Below the pieces are notes generated by a model. That model worked only from the letters and a program-made list of their open reading frames with translations. It had not been told where the DNA came from and ran no database searches. Positions 36,567 through 46,277 of a DNA stretch of 64,000 nt are shown here, piece by piece. Origin of the DNA: Pseudomonas sp. TNT3 (GTDB lineage Bacteria > Pseudomonadota > Gammaproteobacteria > Pseudomonadales > Pseudomonadaceae); assembly GCF_010095445.2 (NCBI RefSeq), contig NZ_WFGV02000004.1, positions 143,327-207,326 on the forward strand, in the 5' to 3' direction. Made by a program: the position numbers and the translations under genes. Numbering within the stretch: the first letter of the stretch is position 1; each line of letters starts with the position of its first letter.

Positions 36567-38183
36567 ATGAGCCAACAGTTTCAACACGATGTTCTGGTAA
36601 TTGGCAGCGGCGCTGCCGGTTTGAGCCTTGCGCTGACCTTGCCCGGTCATCTGCGCATCGCCGTTCTGAGCAAAGGCGACCTCGCCAATGGCTCGACGTT
36701 CTGGGCCCAGGGAGGTGTCGCTGCCGTCCTGGATGACACCGACACCGTTGAGTCTCACGTCGACGACACGCTCAATGCCGGTGGTGGCCTGTGTCACGAA
36801 GACGCCGTACGCTTTACCGTCGAGCACAGCAAAGAAGCCATTCAGTGGCTGATCGACCAAGGCGTACCCTTTACCCGTGACGAACAATCCGGTACCGAAG
36901 ACGGTGGATTCGAATTCCACCTGACTCGCGAAGGCGGGCACAGTCATCGACGCATCATCCATGCAGCCGATGCCACCGGCGCCGCAATTTTCAGAACCTT
37001 GCTCGATAAAGCCAGGCAACGACCCAACATCGAACTGCTGGAGCAGCGGGTTGCAGTCGACCTGATCACCGAGAAACGTCTGGGCCTGGAAGGCGATCGC
37101 TGCCTCGGCGCCTATGTCCTCAATCGCAGCACTGGCGAAGTCGATACCTACGGCGCCCGCTTTGTGATTCTCGCGTCGGGCGGCGCTGCCAAGGTCTACC
37201 TCTATACCAGCAACCCCGACGGTGCCTGCGGCGACGGTATTGCCATGGCCTGGCGTTCCGGCTGCCGGGTGGCGAACCTGGAATTCAACCAGTTCCACCC
37301 CACCTGCCTGTATCACCCTCAAGCCAAGAGTTTCCTGATCACCGAAGCCCTTCGCGGTGAAGGTGCGCACCTGAAACTCCCTAATGGCGAACGCTTCATG
37401 CACCGCTTCGACCCCCGAGGCGAGCTGGCACCGCGGGACATCGTCGCCCGGGCCATCGACCATGAAATGAAGCGTTTGGGTGTTGACTGCGTCTACCTGG
37501 ACATCAGTCACAAGCCCGAGTCGTTCATCAAGACGCACTTCCCGACGGTCTATGAACGCTGCCTCGAATTTTCCATCGACATTACCAAACAGCCGATTCC
37601 AGTGGTGCCGGCCGCGCACTACACCTGCGGCGGCGTGATGGTCGATCAAAACGGCCGCACCGACGTACCCGGCCTGTACGCCATCGGCGAAACCAGCTTT
37701 ACCGGCCTGCACGGCGCCAACCGCATGGCCAGCAATTCGTTGCTGGAGTGTTTTGTGTACGCGCGGTCGGCTGCGGCAGACATTCTTGAACAGCTGCCCG
37801 CCGTATCGATCCCGATCGCCCTGCCCGTCTGGGATGCGAGCCAGGTCACCGACTCCGATGAAGACGTGATCATTGCGCACAACTGGGATGAATTACGGCG
37901 GTTCATGTGGGACTACGTCGGCATCGTGCGCACGAATAAACGCTTGCAGCGAGCGCAACACCGCGTGCGCCTGCTGCTCGATGAAATCGACGAGTTCTAC
38001 AGCAACTACAAGGTCAGCCGGGATTTGATCGAACTGCGCAACCTCGCCCAAGTGGCCGAGCTGATGATCTGCTCGGCGATGGAACGCAAGGAAAGCCGCG
38101 GCCTGCATTACACGCTCGACTACCCGAACATGCTGCCGGTCGCCCTGGACACTATTCTGGTGCCGCCCACCTACGCCGACTGA
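36567..38183 (+). CDS. nadB: L-aspartate oxidase NadB
   Basis: A 538-residue FAD enzyme of de novo NAD synthesis. Dinucleotide motif [15 protein letters not shown]; active-site segments [30 protein letters not shown] and [13 protein letters not shown]-terminal succinate-dehydrogenase-like domain. It oxidises L-aspartate to iminoaspartate, which NadA uses. Start at the ATG 36567 after a long leader; divergent from algU. Confidence 0.97.
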   Translation: MSQQFQHDVLVIGSGAAGLSLALTLPGHLRIAVLSKGDLANGSTFWAQGGVAAVLDDTDTVESHVDDTLNAGGGLCHEDAVRFTVEHSKEAIQWLIDQGVPFTRDEQSGTEDGGFEFHLTREGGHSHRRIIHAADATGAAIFRTLLDKARQRPNIELLEQRVAVDLITEKRLGLEGDRCLGAYVLNRSTGEVDTYGARFVILASGGAAKVYLYTSNPDGACGDGIAMAWRSGCRVANLEFNQFHPTCLYHPQAKSFLITEALRGEGAHLKLPNGERFMHRFDPRGELAPRDIVARAIDHEMKRLGVDCVYLDISHKPESFIKTHFPTVYERCLEFSIDITKQPIPVVPAAHYTCGGVMVDQNGRTDVPGLYAIGETSFTGLHGANRMASNSLLECFVYARSAAADILEQLPAVSIPIALPVWDASQVTDSDEDVIIAHNWDELRRFMWDYVGIVRTNKRLQRAQHRVRLLLDEIDEFYSNYKVSRDLIELRNLAQVAELMICSAMERKESRGLHYTLDYPNMLPVALDTILVPPTYAD

Positions 38184-38604
38184 ACTTGAGCCGAACCCGC
38201 AGGCGTCGGTGCACATCCGCCGCCTGCGAATCCCGGGGCACACAGACCGACCGCACGCGCCGCTCCCCCCTCAGGCGAAAACGCAGCACCACTATCAATG
38301 GCAATGCCAGGCTGTCCGGCCGTAGCTGTACCGACTGCCAACCCGCCGCTTGATTCCATAACTGCCAGCCGTCGGCGTCACGCCGCAAACCGCGAAAAGC
38401 CTGGGGATGACTGAGCAGAATTTGCCGAGGCAGCACCCATGCGCCATGTATCAGACAGGCAAAAGCGCCGAGCAGACTTGCCCAGAGGGGAATTAAAAGC
38501 GGGAATAGCGAAACCAGCGCGAGCAGCTGGGCGATCAGATAAGCCGCCAGCAACTGCCGTGAGGCATGCCAGCGGCATTCAAACGAATTACTTGGGCTGG
38601 ACAC
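38152..38604 (-). CDS. ygfX: YgfX (CptA)-family membrane protein
   Basis: A 150-residue protein with two adjacent TM helices (about 17-58) and a soluble C-terminal part rich in Arg. This is the YgfX build; E. coli YgfX/CptA has been described as the toxin of the CptAB pair. It overlaps sdhE by 17 bp upstream, and its 3' end overlaps nadB by 32 bp in convergent orientation. Confidence 0.8.
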   Translation of the reverse strand: MSSPSNSFECRWHASRQLLAAYLIAQLLALVSLFPLLIPLWASLLGAFACLIHGAWVLPRQILLSHPQAFRGLRRDADGWQLWNQAAGWQSVQLRPDSLALPLIVVLRFRLRGERRVRSVCVPRDSQAADVHRRLRVRLKFSRRRWAAPE

Positions 38605-38842
38605 GATCCAGAATCATGCGAACCATGCGCTGAAGCTCCGGATCTTCCGATTCGGCCCGCTCCATGAACCAGCCAAACATGTCCTGATCTTCACACTCCA
38701 GCAGCCTGACGTAGCAGTCGCGATCAACCTGGTTCAAGTGCGGATAAACTTCCTTTACGAAGGGCACCAGCAACACGTCAAGTTCAAGCATGCCGCGGCG
38801 GCTGTGCCAGTAGAGGCGATTCAGTTCAACATTTTCGACCAT
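38588..38842 (-). CDS. sdhE: FAD assembly factor SdhE (CptB)
   Basis: An 84-residue protein with the RGxxE motif in [18 protein letters not shown], which supports covalent FAD attachment to succinate dehydrogenase. Start ATG at 38842; the frame upstream of it is not conserved. It forms an overlapping pair with ygfX. Confidence 0.94.
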   Translation of the reverse strand: MVENVELNRLYWHSRRGMLELDVLLVPFVKEVYPHLNQVDRDCYVRLLECEDQDMFGWFMERAESEDPELQRMVRMILDRVQPK

Positions 38843-38991
38843 GGAGCGCTCCTCAAATAGGCCGCAAGTATACAGCCCCCTGTCCGGGCGAACAGTCGGC
38901 TTTGGTCGGTCAATACGCCGCTTTTGTGAACTACCCATTTCAAGAGCGCGCCCTTATGATGTCCCCCAGACTCTTTACCCTGCGATGACCC

Positions 38992-39933
38992 ATGGCCGAT
39001 TCCGCTTTTTTCTGCACCCTGTCCCACGAAGGCGTTCTCGCGGTTCGAGGCGCGGACGCCAGCAAATTCCTGCAAGGCCAATTGACCTGCAACCTCAATT
39101 ACCTGAGTGACACCCAAGCCAGCCTCGGCGCCCGCTGTACCCAGAAAGGCCGCATGCAGTCGAGCTTCCGCATCCTGCTCGAAGGTGACGGCGTTCTACT
39201 GGCGATGGCGACAGAGCTGTTGGAGCCGCAACTGGCGGACCTGAAAAAATATGCGGTGTTTTCCAAATCAAAGCTGACCGATGAAAGCCACGCCTGGGTT
39301 CGTTTCGGTGTTGATCATGGCGATGACGCGCTGACCGGTCTGGGCCTCGCCTTGCCGGCGGAAACCGACAGCGTCGTCCGTAACGACGGCCTGATCGCCA
39401 TCCGTGTTTCGCCGAACCGCGCTGAGCTCTGGGTCGCCGTCGATATAGCTGATGACATCAAAGGCAAGCTGTCCGCCGTTTTGCCCGAACGCGATCTCAA
39501 TCAATGGCTGCTCGGACAGATCCGCGCCGGGATCGGCCAGGTCATGCCTGCTACCCGCGAGCTGTTCATCCCGCAAATGCTCAACCTGCAAGCCGTCGGC
39601 GCCGTCAGCTTCAAGAAAGGCTGCTACACCGGCCAGGAAATCGTTGCGCGCATGCAATACCTCGGCAAACTCAAGCGCCGTCTGTACCGCTTGCAGCTGG
39701 ATGCCAGTGAACTACCCGAACCCGGCGCACAACTTTTCTCGCCGACCCACGCCAGCTCCATCGGCGAAGTGGTCATTGCTGCGCGCACCGAGCAAAACAT
39801 TGAACTCCTGGCGGTGTTGCAAGCCGAAGCAGCAGAAGGTGGCGATATCCACCTGGGCGCGCTCGAAGGGCCTGCCTTGCAACTGCTCGACCTGCCTTAT
39901 GAACTGGACCGCGACCGCGAAATCCAGCGTTGA
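38992..39933 (+). CDS. ygfZ: tetrahydrofolate-binding Fe-S repair protein YgfZ
   Basis: A 313-residue GCVT-fold protein with the signature KGCYTGQEIVARMQYLGKLK and the start FFCTLSHEGVLAVRGADASK. YgfZ helps maintain certain Fe-S enzymes under oxidative stress. It is divergent from sdhE and 36 bp upstream of the HDOD gene. Confidence 0.93.
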   Translation: MADSAFFCTLSHEGVLAVRGADASKFLQGQLTCNLNYLSDTQASLGARCTQKGRMQSSFRILLEGDGVLLAMATELLEPQLADLKKYAVFSKSKLTDESHAWVRFGVDHGDDALTGLGLALPAETDSVVRNDGLIAIRVSPNRAELWVAVDIADDIKGKLSAVLPERDLNQWLLGQIRAGIGQVMPATRELFIPQMLNLQAVGAVSFKKGCYTGQEIVARMQYLGKLKRRLYRLQLDASELPEPGAQLFSPTHASSIGEVVIAARTEQNIELLAVLQAEAAEGGDIHLGALEGPALQLLDLPYELDRDREIQR

Positions 39934-39969
39934 AGGCAGCACCTGTCGCAATCCCCCTGGAAAGACGAA

Positions 39970-40791
39970 ATGAGCGAGCTGGCGGATAAGGTCCAACAGG
40001 ATTTGGTGGCGGCCATCAACAACGATGATCTGGTTCTGCCAACATTACCGGAAGTGGCCCTGCAGATTCGCAAGGCCGCTGAAGACCCGGAAATCAGTGT
40101 CAGCGCCCTGAGCAAAGTGATCGGCCGCGATACCGCGTTGTCGGCGCGACTGATCAAGGTCGTCAATAGCCCCCTGCTGCGCGCGACTCAGGAAGTGACT
40201 GACCTGCACACGGCCATCACTCGCCTGGGCGTCAATTACAGCAGCAACCTGGCCATCGGCCTGGTCATGGAACAGATTTTCAATGCCCGCTCTGAAGTGG
40301 TTGAGCAGAAAATGCGCGAAGTCTGGCGCAAGAGTCTGGAAATTGCCGGCATCAGCTATGCACTGTGTCGCCGCTACACCCAGCTCAAACCGGATCAGGC
40401 AGCACTTGGCGGGTTGGTGCACCAGATCGGCGTACTACCGATTCTCACGTACGCTGAAGATCACAACGAATTGCTGGCCGACTCCATCAGCCTCAACCAC
40501 GTGATCGACCAGATACATCCGTTGATCGGCGACAAACTGCTCAGGGTCTGGGACTTCCCGGAAAAGCTGGTGAAGTTGCCAGGACAGTACCTGGACTTCC
40601 AGCGCGATTCCGAGCGAGTGGATTACGTGGATGTGGTGCAAGTTGCGAGTTTGTACTGCCACAAGGGCACCGACCATCCGATTGCGCGAGTGAATGCGTT
40701 CGACGTGCCGGCGTTCAAGAAACTGGGAATTGACCCTGACAATCTGGCTGTCTGCCAGGATCTGGAAGCATCGCGCTCGATGTTTTACTGA
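39970..40791 (+). CDS. HDOD-domain signalling protein
   Basis: A 273-residue protein filled by one HDOD domain (VLPTLPEVALQIRKAAEDPE near the start; ALGGLVHQIGVLPILTYAE near the middle). It lacks a complete HD metal site, as HDOD proteins do. No output domain is attached. Its role may be in c-di-GMP-linked or post-transcriptional control; nothing more specific is visible. Confidence 0.85.
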   Translation: MSELADKVQQDLVAAINNDDLVLPTLPEVALQIRKAAEDPEISVSALSKVIGRDTALSARLIKVVNSPLLRATQEVTDLHTAITRLGVNYSSNLAIGLVMEQIFNARSEVVEQKMREVWRKSLEIAGISYALCRRYTQLKPDQAALGGLVHQIGVLPILTYAEDHNELLADSISLNHVIDQIHPLIGDKLLRVWDFPEKLVKLPGQYLDFQRDSERVDYVDVVQVASLYCHKGTDHPIARVNAFDVPAFKKLGIDPDNLAVCQDLEASRSMFY

Positions 40792-40795
40792 TCAC

Positions 40796-40823
40796 TGTGG
40801 CGAGGGCCAGCGCCCTTGCCACA
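40796..40823. terminator. hairpin between HDOD gene and tctE
   Basis: Stem TGTGGCGAGGGC / GCCCTTGCCACA (one G-T pair) between two convergent stops. The arm resembles half of the TGTGGCGAGGG-type REP, so it may be a REP singlet serving as a transcript end. Confidence 0.6.
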
Positions 40824-40829
40824 AAAGCC

Positions 40830-42215
40830 TCACCCCGCAATAAAACTCACCCGCACCTTCAACCCGGCCTGCTCGCCATCGTGCAGGCTGATCTGCGCCA
40901 GGTGCGCACGACAGATCTCCCCAACAATCGCCAACCCCAATCCCGAGCCGGCCACTTGCTGATTGCGCCGATAAAAGCGCTCGAACACGCGCTCGCGCTC
41001 TTCGAGTGGAATGCCAGGGCCATCGTCCTCAACCTCCAGCACCGCAGGCGGCGTCACCCGCAAAATCACGTTACCGCCCGGTGGCGTGTGGGCCAGCGCG
41101 TTGTCCACCAGGTTGCTCAACAACTCATTCAACAGCGTCGGCTCACCGCGCAGCCACACCGGCTCGTCCGCTTCCAACGCCAACGCCACCCCGCGCGCAT
41201 GAGCCAGTGGCGCCATGGCCATGCCCAACTCGCGAGCCAACTGACTGAGGTCGAGTAATTGCGCGCCACCTTCGGCAATCGCACGCGCCCCGTTTTCAAC
41301 CCGCGCCAGCGACAGCAGCTGATTGGCCAGGTGCGTCAGGCGATCTGTGCCCTGGGCCGCCGTTTCCAGGGTGCTGCGCCACGTCTGCGGTTCGGTTGAA
41401 CGCAGGCCCAATTCAAGTCGCGCCTTGAGCGCTGCCAAGGGTGTACGCAACTCATGGGCGGCATCGGCAATGAACTGCGCCTGACGCTCGAACTGTCCGC
41501 GCAGCCGTTCGGTAAAGTGATTGAGCGCGCGCACCAATGGCCCTAGCTCATGCTGCACTTCCACCAACGGCAACGGCCGCAAATCGTCCGGCTGACGCTC
41601 TTCCACTGCGGTGCGCAAACGTTCCAGCGGACGCAATGCCGCACTGACCGCAAACCACACCATCAGCAGCGCACCGATCGCCAGCATCCCTAACCGCAGC
41701 AACGTATCCGCCGCCAGGCTGCGCGCCATGCTGACCCGTGCCTCATCGGTTTCTGCGACACGAATCTCCGCCATGCCGTTCATGTTCGGCTCGCTCACCG
41801 GTTTGAGCAGGCTGACCACTCGGACGTTCTGGCCCTGATACTTGGCGTTGTAGAAGCGCGCCAGTGCGGGATAGTCATCCGTGCGAGGTGTTCCCGGCGG
41901 CGGCGGTGGAAGGTTTTCGTACCCGGAAATCAAATTCTGGTGGATGTCGTTGACCAGGTAAAAAATGCGCCCCGCACTGTCGTAAGCGAAGGTATCGAGG
42001 GCCACATAAGGCACATCGGCGCTGAGCGTACCGTCACGCTGCGAAACACCAGCGGCGATGGTTCGCGCGGAGGCCAGCAACGTGCGGTCATAAGCGGTGT
42101 CGGCGGCTTCGCGCCCGTTCCAGTAAGCACTCAATCCACTGGCCAGCATCAACACCACCAGCAACAGCGCGAGGTTCCACAGCAACCGCCAACGCAGGCT
42201 GCTGGGCTTATGCAT
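40830..42215 (-). CDS. tctE: sensor histidine kinase TctE
   Basis: A 461-residue two-TM kinase (TMs near 11-30 and 170-190), with a short periplasmic sensor region, HisKA FIADAAHELRTPLAAL and HATPase_c (GSGLGLAIV). Its ATG overlaps the end of tctD. The pair sits divergent from tctCBA, the arrangement known from P. aeruginosa and Salmonella for tricarboxylate sensing. Confidence 0.88.
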   Translation of the reverse strand: MHKPSSLRWRLLWNLALLLVVLMLASGLSAYWNGREAADTAYDRTLLASARTIAAGVSQRDGTLSADVPYVALDTFAYDSAGRIFYLVNDIHQNLISGYENLPPPPPGTPRTDDYPALARFYNAKYQGQNVRVVSLLKPVSEPNMNGMAEIRVAETDEARVSMARSLAADTLLRLGMLAIGALLMVWFAVSAALRPLERLRTAVEERQPDDLRPLPLVEVQHELGPLVRALNHFTERLRGQFERQAQFIADAAHELRTPLAALKARLELGLRSTEPQTWRSTLETAAQGTDRLTHLANQLLSLARVENGARAIAEGGAQLLDLSQLARELGMAMAPLAHARGVALALEADEPVWLRGEPTLLNELLSNLVDNALAHTPPGGNVILRVTPPAVLEVEDDGPGIPLEERERVFERFYRRNQQVAGSGLGLAIVGEICRAHLAQISLHDGEQAGLKVRVSFIAG

Positions 42216-42879
42216 CACGACTTTCCAGCAAATAGCCGAGACCGCGGAAGGTCACGATGGCGACCGGGTGGCCGTCGAGTTTTTTGCGCAAACGGTGGAC
42301 GTAGATCTCGATGGCATCCGGGCTGGCTTCTTCATCCAGCCCGAACACCTGGGAGGCCAGTTGCTCTTTGCTCATCACCCGACCGGGACGCGCGATCAAC
42401 GCCTCAAGTACGGCTTGCTCGCGGGAAGTCAGCGTCAGCAATTCTTCGCCGAGGGTGAAGCGCCGGGTGTCCAGATCATAGGCCAGCACCCCGCAGGTCT
42501 GCTGCCGTTCACCGCCCAGCACACTGCGCCGCAACAAGGCTTTGACTCGCGCTTCGAGCTCCGTCAGTTCGAAAGGTTTGGCCAGGTAGTCATCGGCGCC
42601 CAGGTTCAAGCCATGTACCCGATCCTTCACGTCGCTGCGCGCGGTCAGCATCAATACCGGCAAGTTTTTACCCCGAGAACGCAGGCGCGCCAGCACTTCG
42701 AATCCGTCCATGCGCGGCAGCCCGACGTCGAGAATTGCCATGGCATATTCCTCGCTGCTCAAGGCCAGGTCAGCGGCCACGCCATCGTGCAAAACGTCCA
42801 CGGTCAGCCCTGTGCCCTTGAGCGCCTGAGCGACACTTTCAGCGAGCTGCAGATGGTCTTCGACGAGCAGGACACGCAT
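42208..42879 (-). CDS. tctD: response regulator TctD, OmpR family
   Basis: A 223-residue regulator. Receiver: LLVEDHLQLAE, phospho-Asp in AILDVGLPRMDG, Lys in DDYLAKPFELTEL. Winged helix: LTSREQAVLEALIARPGR and AIEIYVHRLRKKL. Divergent to tctC across 385 bp; expected to activate tctCBA when citrate or another tricarboxylate is sensed. Confidence 0.9.
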   Translation of the reverse strand: MRVLLVEDHLQLAESVAQALKGTGLTVDVLHDGVAADLALSSEEYAMAILDVGLPRMDGFEVLARLRSRGKNLPVLMLTARSDVKDRVHGLNLGADDYLAKPFELTELEARVKALLRRSVLGGERQQTCGVLAYDLDTRRFTLGEELLTLTSREQAVLEALIARPGRVMSKEQLASQVFGLDEEASPDAIEIYVHRLRKKLDGHPVAIVTFRGLGYLLESRDA

Positions 42880-43094
42880 GGATCATTACCTCATTCAGGG
42901 ATGGTCGACGCCATTCTTTGGCGCGAAGTTTACAGCCGCATCCGTCGCTGTGAAGCCCGAAAACCGTGAAAGGCTGCTGAAAGGTTAGCGAAAGGTTGAG
43001 CCGTTAGAGTCGGCCCACGGATGGTTTCGACTGCAAGCCATCAACTCGTGCTTTGAAATGTAGCTCCCGAAAAACGCCTTGATGCGTTTTCGCC

Positions 43095-43108
43095 AATAAG
43101 AACAATAA
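43095..43108 (+). promoter_or_regulatory. Crc/Hfq A-rich motif before the 34-aa frame
   Basis: AATAAGAACAATAA matches the AANAANAA target of Hfq/Crc catabolite repression and lies just before a GAGG ribosome site at 43111. Confidence 0.5.
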
Positions 43109-43123
43109 CCGAGGTACTGCACC

Positions 43124-43228
43124 ATGCCGTTGTTACAGCGCCAGGCTGTCCCGCCCTACCCTTTCCCTGAATCTCCACCGCTTGCCAGCGCCGCTACCGG
43201 TTGCACGGTGCGAACCCGCCTCGCCTGA
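43124..43228 (+). CDS. possible 34-residue leader peptide upstream of tctC
   Basis: An ATG with a GAGG Shine-Dalgarno 9 bp before it opens a frame of 34 codons (MPLLQRQAVPPYPFPESPPL...), Pro-rich, ending 36 bp before tctC. It has no match that I know. It could be a translated leader, the remnant of a lost gene (opdH), or chance. Confidence 0.35.
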   Translation: MPLLQRQAVPPYPFPESPPLASAATGCTVRTRLA

Positions 43229-43236
43229 CTCATCTC

Positions 43237-43250
43237 GAAAAACAATAACT
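43237..43250 (+). promoter_or_regulatory. Crc/Hfq A-rich motif before tctC
   Basis: GAAAAACAATAACT immediately before the tctC ribosome site fits AANAANAA; binding of Hfq/Crc there would block translation when better carbon sources are present. Confidence 0.55.
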
Positions 43251-43264
43251 CCTGTGGAGACATC

Positions 43265-44242
43265 ATGAATCGATCACTGCGCCGTTTCGCCCTCGCCGCC
43301 AGCTGCATGCTGTTTGCCGGCCAACTGATGGCCGAACCAAAACGCCCGGAATGCATTGCCCCAGCCTCGCCAGGTGGTGGTTTCGACCTCACCTGCAAAC
43401 TGGTGCAGAGCGCGCTGGTCAACGAAAAGCTGCTGAGCAAACCAATGCGTGTGACCTACATGCCCGGTGGTGTAGGCGCCGTGGCCTACAACGCAGTGGT
43501 CGCTCAACGTCCGGCCGACGCCGGCACTCTGGTGGCGTGGTCCAGCGGTTCATTGTTGAACCTGGCGCAAGGCAAATTCGGTCGTTTCGATGAGAACGCC
43601 GTGCGCTGGCTGGCCGCCGTCGGCACCAGCTACGGCGCTATCGCGGTGAAAAGCGATTCGCCGTACAAGACCCTGGACGACCTGGTCCAGGCGCTGAAAA
43701 AAGACCCGAGCAAAGTCGTCATCGGTTCCGGTGGAACCGTCGGTAGCCAGGATTGGATGCAAACCGCGCTGATCGCCAAAGCAGCCGGCATCAATCCCCG
43801 CGACCTGCGTTACGTTGCCCTCGAAGGCGGCGGTGAAATCGCCACGGCACTGCTCGGCGGCCATATCCAGGTCGGCAGCACGGACATCTCCGACTCCATG
43901 CCGCACATCCAGAGTGGCGACATGCGCCTGTTGGCCGTGTTCTCCGAAAAACGCCTGGACGAGCCGGAAATGAAAGACATTCCGACGGCTAAGGAGCAGG
44001 GCTACGACATCGTCTGGCCAGTGGTTCGCGGCTTCTACCTCGGGCCAAAAGTCAGCGATGAAGACTACGCCTGGTGGAAAGACGCCTTCGACAAACTCCT
44101 CGCTTCCGAAGAGTTCGCCAAGCTGCGCGATCAGCGCGAACTGTTCCCGTTCGCCATGACCGGTCCGGAGCTGGACACGTACGTGAAGAAGCAAGTGTCG
44201 GATTACAAAGTGTTGGCCAAAGAATTCGGCCTGATTCAGTAA
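43265..44242 (+). CDS. tctC: tricarboxylate-binding protein TctC (TTT family)
   Basis: A 325-residue periplasmic binding protein; signal peptide ending near GQLMAEP, then the Bug/TctC pattern ECIAPASPGGGFDLTCK and VTYMPGGVGAVAYN. It delivers citrate or a similar tricarboxylate to TctAB. It is followed at 60 bp by tctB. Confidence 0.94.
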   Translation: MNRSLRRFALAASCMLFAGQLMAEPKRPECIAPASPGGGFDLTCKLVQSALVNEKLLSKPMRVTYMPGGVGAVAYNAVVAQRPADAGTLVAWSSGSLLNLAQGKFGRFDENAVRWLAAVGTSYGAIAVKSDSPYKTLDDLVQALKKDPSKVVIGSGGTVGSQDWMQTALIAKAAGINPRDLRYVALEGGGEIATALLGGHIQVGSTDISDSMPHIQSGDMRLLAVFSEKRLDEPEMKDIPTAKEQGYDIVWPVVRGFYLGPKVSDEDYAWWKDAFDKLLASEEFAKLRDQRELFPFAMTGPELDTYVKKQVSDYKVLAKEFGLIQ

Positions 44243-44302
44243 TCGCCTCTGTCCAGCGGCTGCGTCCCCGATGATCGAGGGGACGCGGCACAGGAGTTCC
44301 CC

Positions 44303-44761
44303 ATGCTCTTACAACGCATTTTTGCTTCGGTGCTGTTGCTGGCCTGCGTCGGCCTGGCACTGATGGCATGGCCGTATCAGGCCGCTTTTTCCTACGAACC
44401 GGTGGGGCCTCGGGCCTTTCCACTGCTGATGCTCGGCCTGATGGGCCTGGCGCTGCTGTACATGGTATTTCGCCCGGCGCCGATCAAGCACGACGCTGAT
44501 GAACCCCCGATGGACCGTGAAACCCTGACCAAAATCGCTATTTGCGTCGTGCTGTTGCTGGTATTCGCCGGCACCTTCGAACCCCTTGGGTTCATTGTGG
44601 CCAGCATCCTGGTCGGCATTCCGATGGCACGCCTGTATGGCGGTCGCTGGGTGCCCAGCACAGTGATCATCAGCCTGATGGCGATCGGTCTCTACCTGCT
44701 GTTCGACAAGTTGATGGACGTGCCGCTGCCTCTGGGCCTGCTCGACGTTCTGGAGAACTGA
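44303..44761 (+). CDS. tctB: tripartite tricarboxylate transporter small membrane subunit TctB
   Basis: A 152-residue protein with four TM helices (about 5-22, 36-53, 75-92, 105-140), starting LLQRIFASVLLLACVGLALM. Its stop is one base before the tctA start. Confidence 0.92.
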   Translation: MLLQRIFASVLLLACVGLALMAWPYQAAFSYEPVGPRAFPLLMLGLMGLALLYMVFRPAPIKHDADEPPMDRETLTKIAICVVLLLVFAGTFEPLGFIVASILVGIPMARLYGGRWVPSTVIISLMAIGLYLLFDKLMDVPLPLGLLDVLEN

Positions 44762-44762
44762 T

Positions 44763-46277
44763 ATGGATACTCTTGGTTATTTGGGTCAGGGTTTCGGCGT
44801 TGCGCTGAGCCCGTACAACCTGGTGACAGCGCTCTGCGGCACCCTGATCGGTACGGTCGTCGGCCTGTTGCCGGGCCTGGGACCGATCAACGGCGTAGCG
44901 TTGTTGATCCCGATCGCATTCGCCCTTGGCTTGCCGCCAGAGTCAGCGCTGATTCTGTTGGCAGCGGTGTACCTTGGCTGCGAATACGGCGGCCGGATCA
45001 GCTCGATCCTCCTGAACATCCCGGGCGAAGCCTCCACCGTGATGACCACCCTCGACGGTTACCCGATGGCCCGTAAAGGCCTGGCCGGCGTGGCACTGTC
45101 GCTGTCGGCGTGGAGCTCGTTCATCGGTGCGTTCATTGCCACCTGCGGCATGGTGCTGTTCGCGCCGCTGCTGGCGAAATGGGCGATTGCCTTTGGGCCG
45201 GCGGAATACTTCGTGCTGATGGTCTTCGCGATTGTCTGCCTGGGCGGCATGGCCGGCGATCGTCCGTTGAAGACGTTTATTGCCGCCTTGATCGGCCTGT
45301 TCCTGTCCACGGTCGGGATCGATGCCAACAGCGGCGTGTATCGATTCACCGGGGACAACATCCACCTCACCGACGGCATTCAATTCGTCGTACTGGTGCT
45401 GGGTCTGTTCTCTATCAGTGAAATTCTCCTGCTGCTGGAAAAAACCCATCACGGCCAGGAAGCGGTGAAAGCCACCGGACGGATGATGTTCAACTTCAAG
45501 GAAGCCTCGGCGGTGTTCGTGGTGAACCTGCGTTGTGGCGTGCTCGGCTTCATCATGGGCGTACTGCCCGGCGCCGGTGCAACACTGGCCAGCGCTGTGG
45601 CCTACATGACCGAGAAACGCATCGCCGGTGCCAAAGGCACGTTCGGCCAGGGCGACATGCGCGGCCTCGCGGCACCTGAAACTGCCATCGGCGGCGCAGC
45701 GTGTGGCGCACTGGTGCCAATGCTGACCCTCGGCGTTCCGGGTTCGGGTACCACCGCGGTGATGATCGGCGCGCTGTCGCTGTACAACATCACCCCGGGT
45801 CCCCTGCTGTTCCAGCAACAGCCGGACATCGTCTGGGGCCTGATCGCGTCGTTGTTCGTCGCCAACATCATGCTGGTGATCCTCAACATCCCGATGATCC
45901 GCATCTTCACCCGCATCCTCGCTGTGCCGAACTGGGCACTGGTGCCCGTTATCGCGATCATCACCGGCATCGGCGTCTACGCGGTGCATGCGACCACGTT
46001 CGACTTGTTCCTGATGATCGGGATCGGCATCTTCGGTTACATCCTGCGCAAGCTGGACTTCCCGCTGTCCCCGGTGCTGCTGGGCTTCATCCTCGGCGGC
46101 CTGATGGAACAGAACCTGCGTCGCGCCTTGTCGATTTCCAACGGTGCACTGGAAATCCTCTGGTCGAGCCCGATCACGTTCGGTGTCTGGGTACTGACCG
46201 CAGTGATGTTGCTGATGCCGCTTCTGCGGATCTGGCGCAAACGTTCTGTCGCCCGGCGCGTTGTGGCCGATGTCTGA
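44763..46277 (+). CDS. tctA: tripartite tricarboxylate transporter large membrane subunit TctA
   Basis: A 504-residue protein with about 12 TM helices and the two family signatures TVVGLLPGLGPINGVALLIP and GVLPGAGATLASAVAYMTEK. Na+-driven uptake through TctA with TctB and TctC is the known mechanism. Its 3' end overlaps the next gene by 8 bp. Confidence 0.96.
   Translation: MDTLGYLGQGFGVALSPYNLVTALCGTLIGTVVGLLPGLGPINGVALLIPIAFALGLPPESALILLAAVYLGCEYGGRISSILLNIPGEASTVMTTLDGYPMARKGLAGVALSLSAWSSFIGAFIATCGMVLFAPLLAKWAIAFGPAEYFVLMVFAIVCLGGMAGDRPLKTFIAALIGLFLSTVGIDANSGVYRFTGDNIHLTDGIQFVVLVLGLFSISEILLLLEKTHHGQEAVKATGRMMFNFKEASAVFVVNLRCGVLGFIMGVLPGAGATLASAVAYMTEKRIAGAKGTFGQGDMRGLAAPETAIGGAACGALVPMLTLGVPGSGTTAVMIGALSLYNITPGPLLFQQQPDIVWGLIASLFVANIMLVILNIPMIRIFTRILAVPNWALVPVIAIITGIGVYAVHATTFDLFLMIGIGIFGYILRKLDFPLSPVLLGFILGGLMEQNLRRALSISNGALEILWSSPITFGVWVLTAVMLLMPLLRIWRKRSVARRVVADV

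Larger units (their letters stand above)
42880..43264. other. tctD-tctC divergent control region
   Basis: A 385-bp region with a 34-codon reading frame (43124-43228) and two A-rich Crc/Hfq-type motifs. A tandem 'GAAAGGTT' repeat occurs at 42968-43000. In P. aeruginosa the porin gene opdH lies between these two transcripts; here it is absent. Confidence 0.6.

Noticed and set aside
36474..37880. 468-codon minus-strand open frame
   Set aside because: It is antisense to nadB, with a repetitive Gly/Val/Asp-rich composition and no motif.
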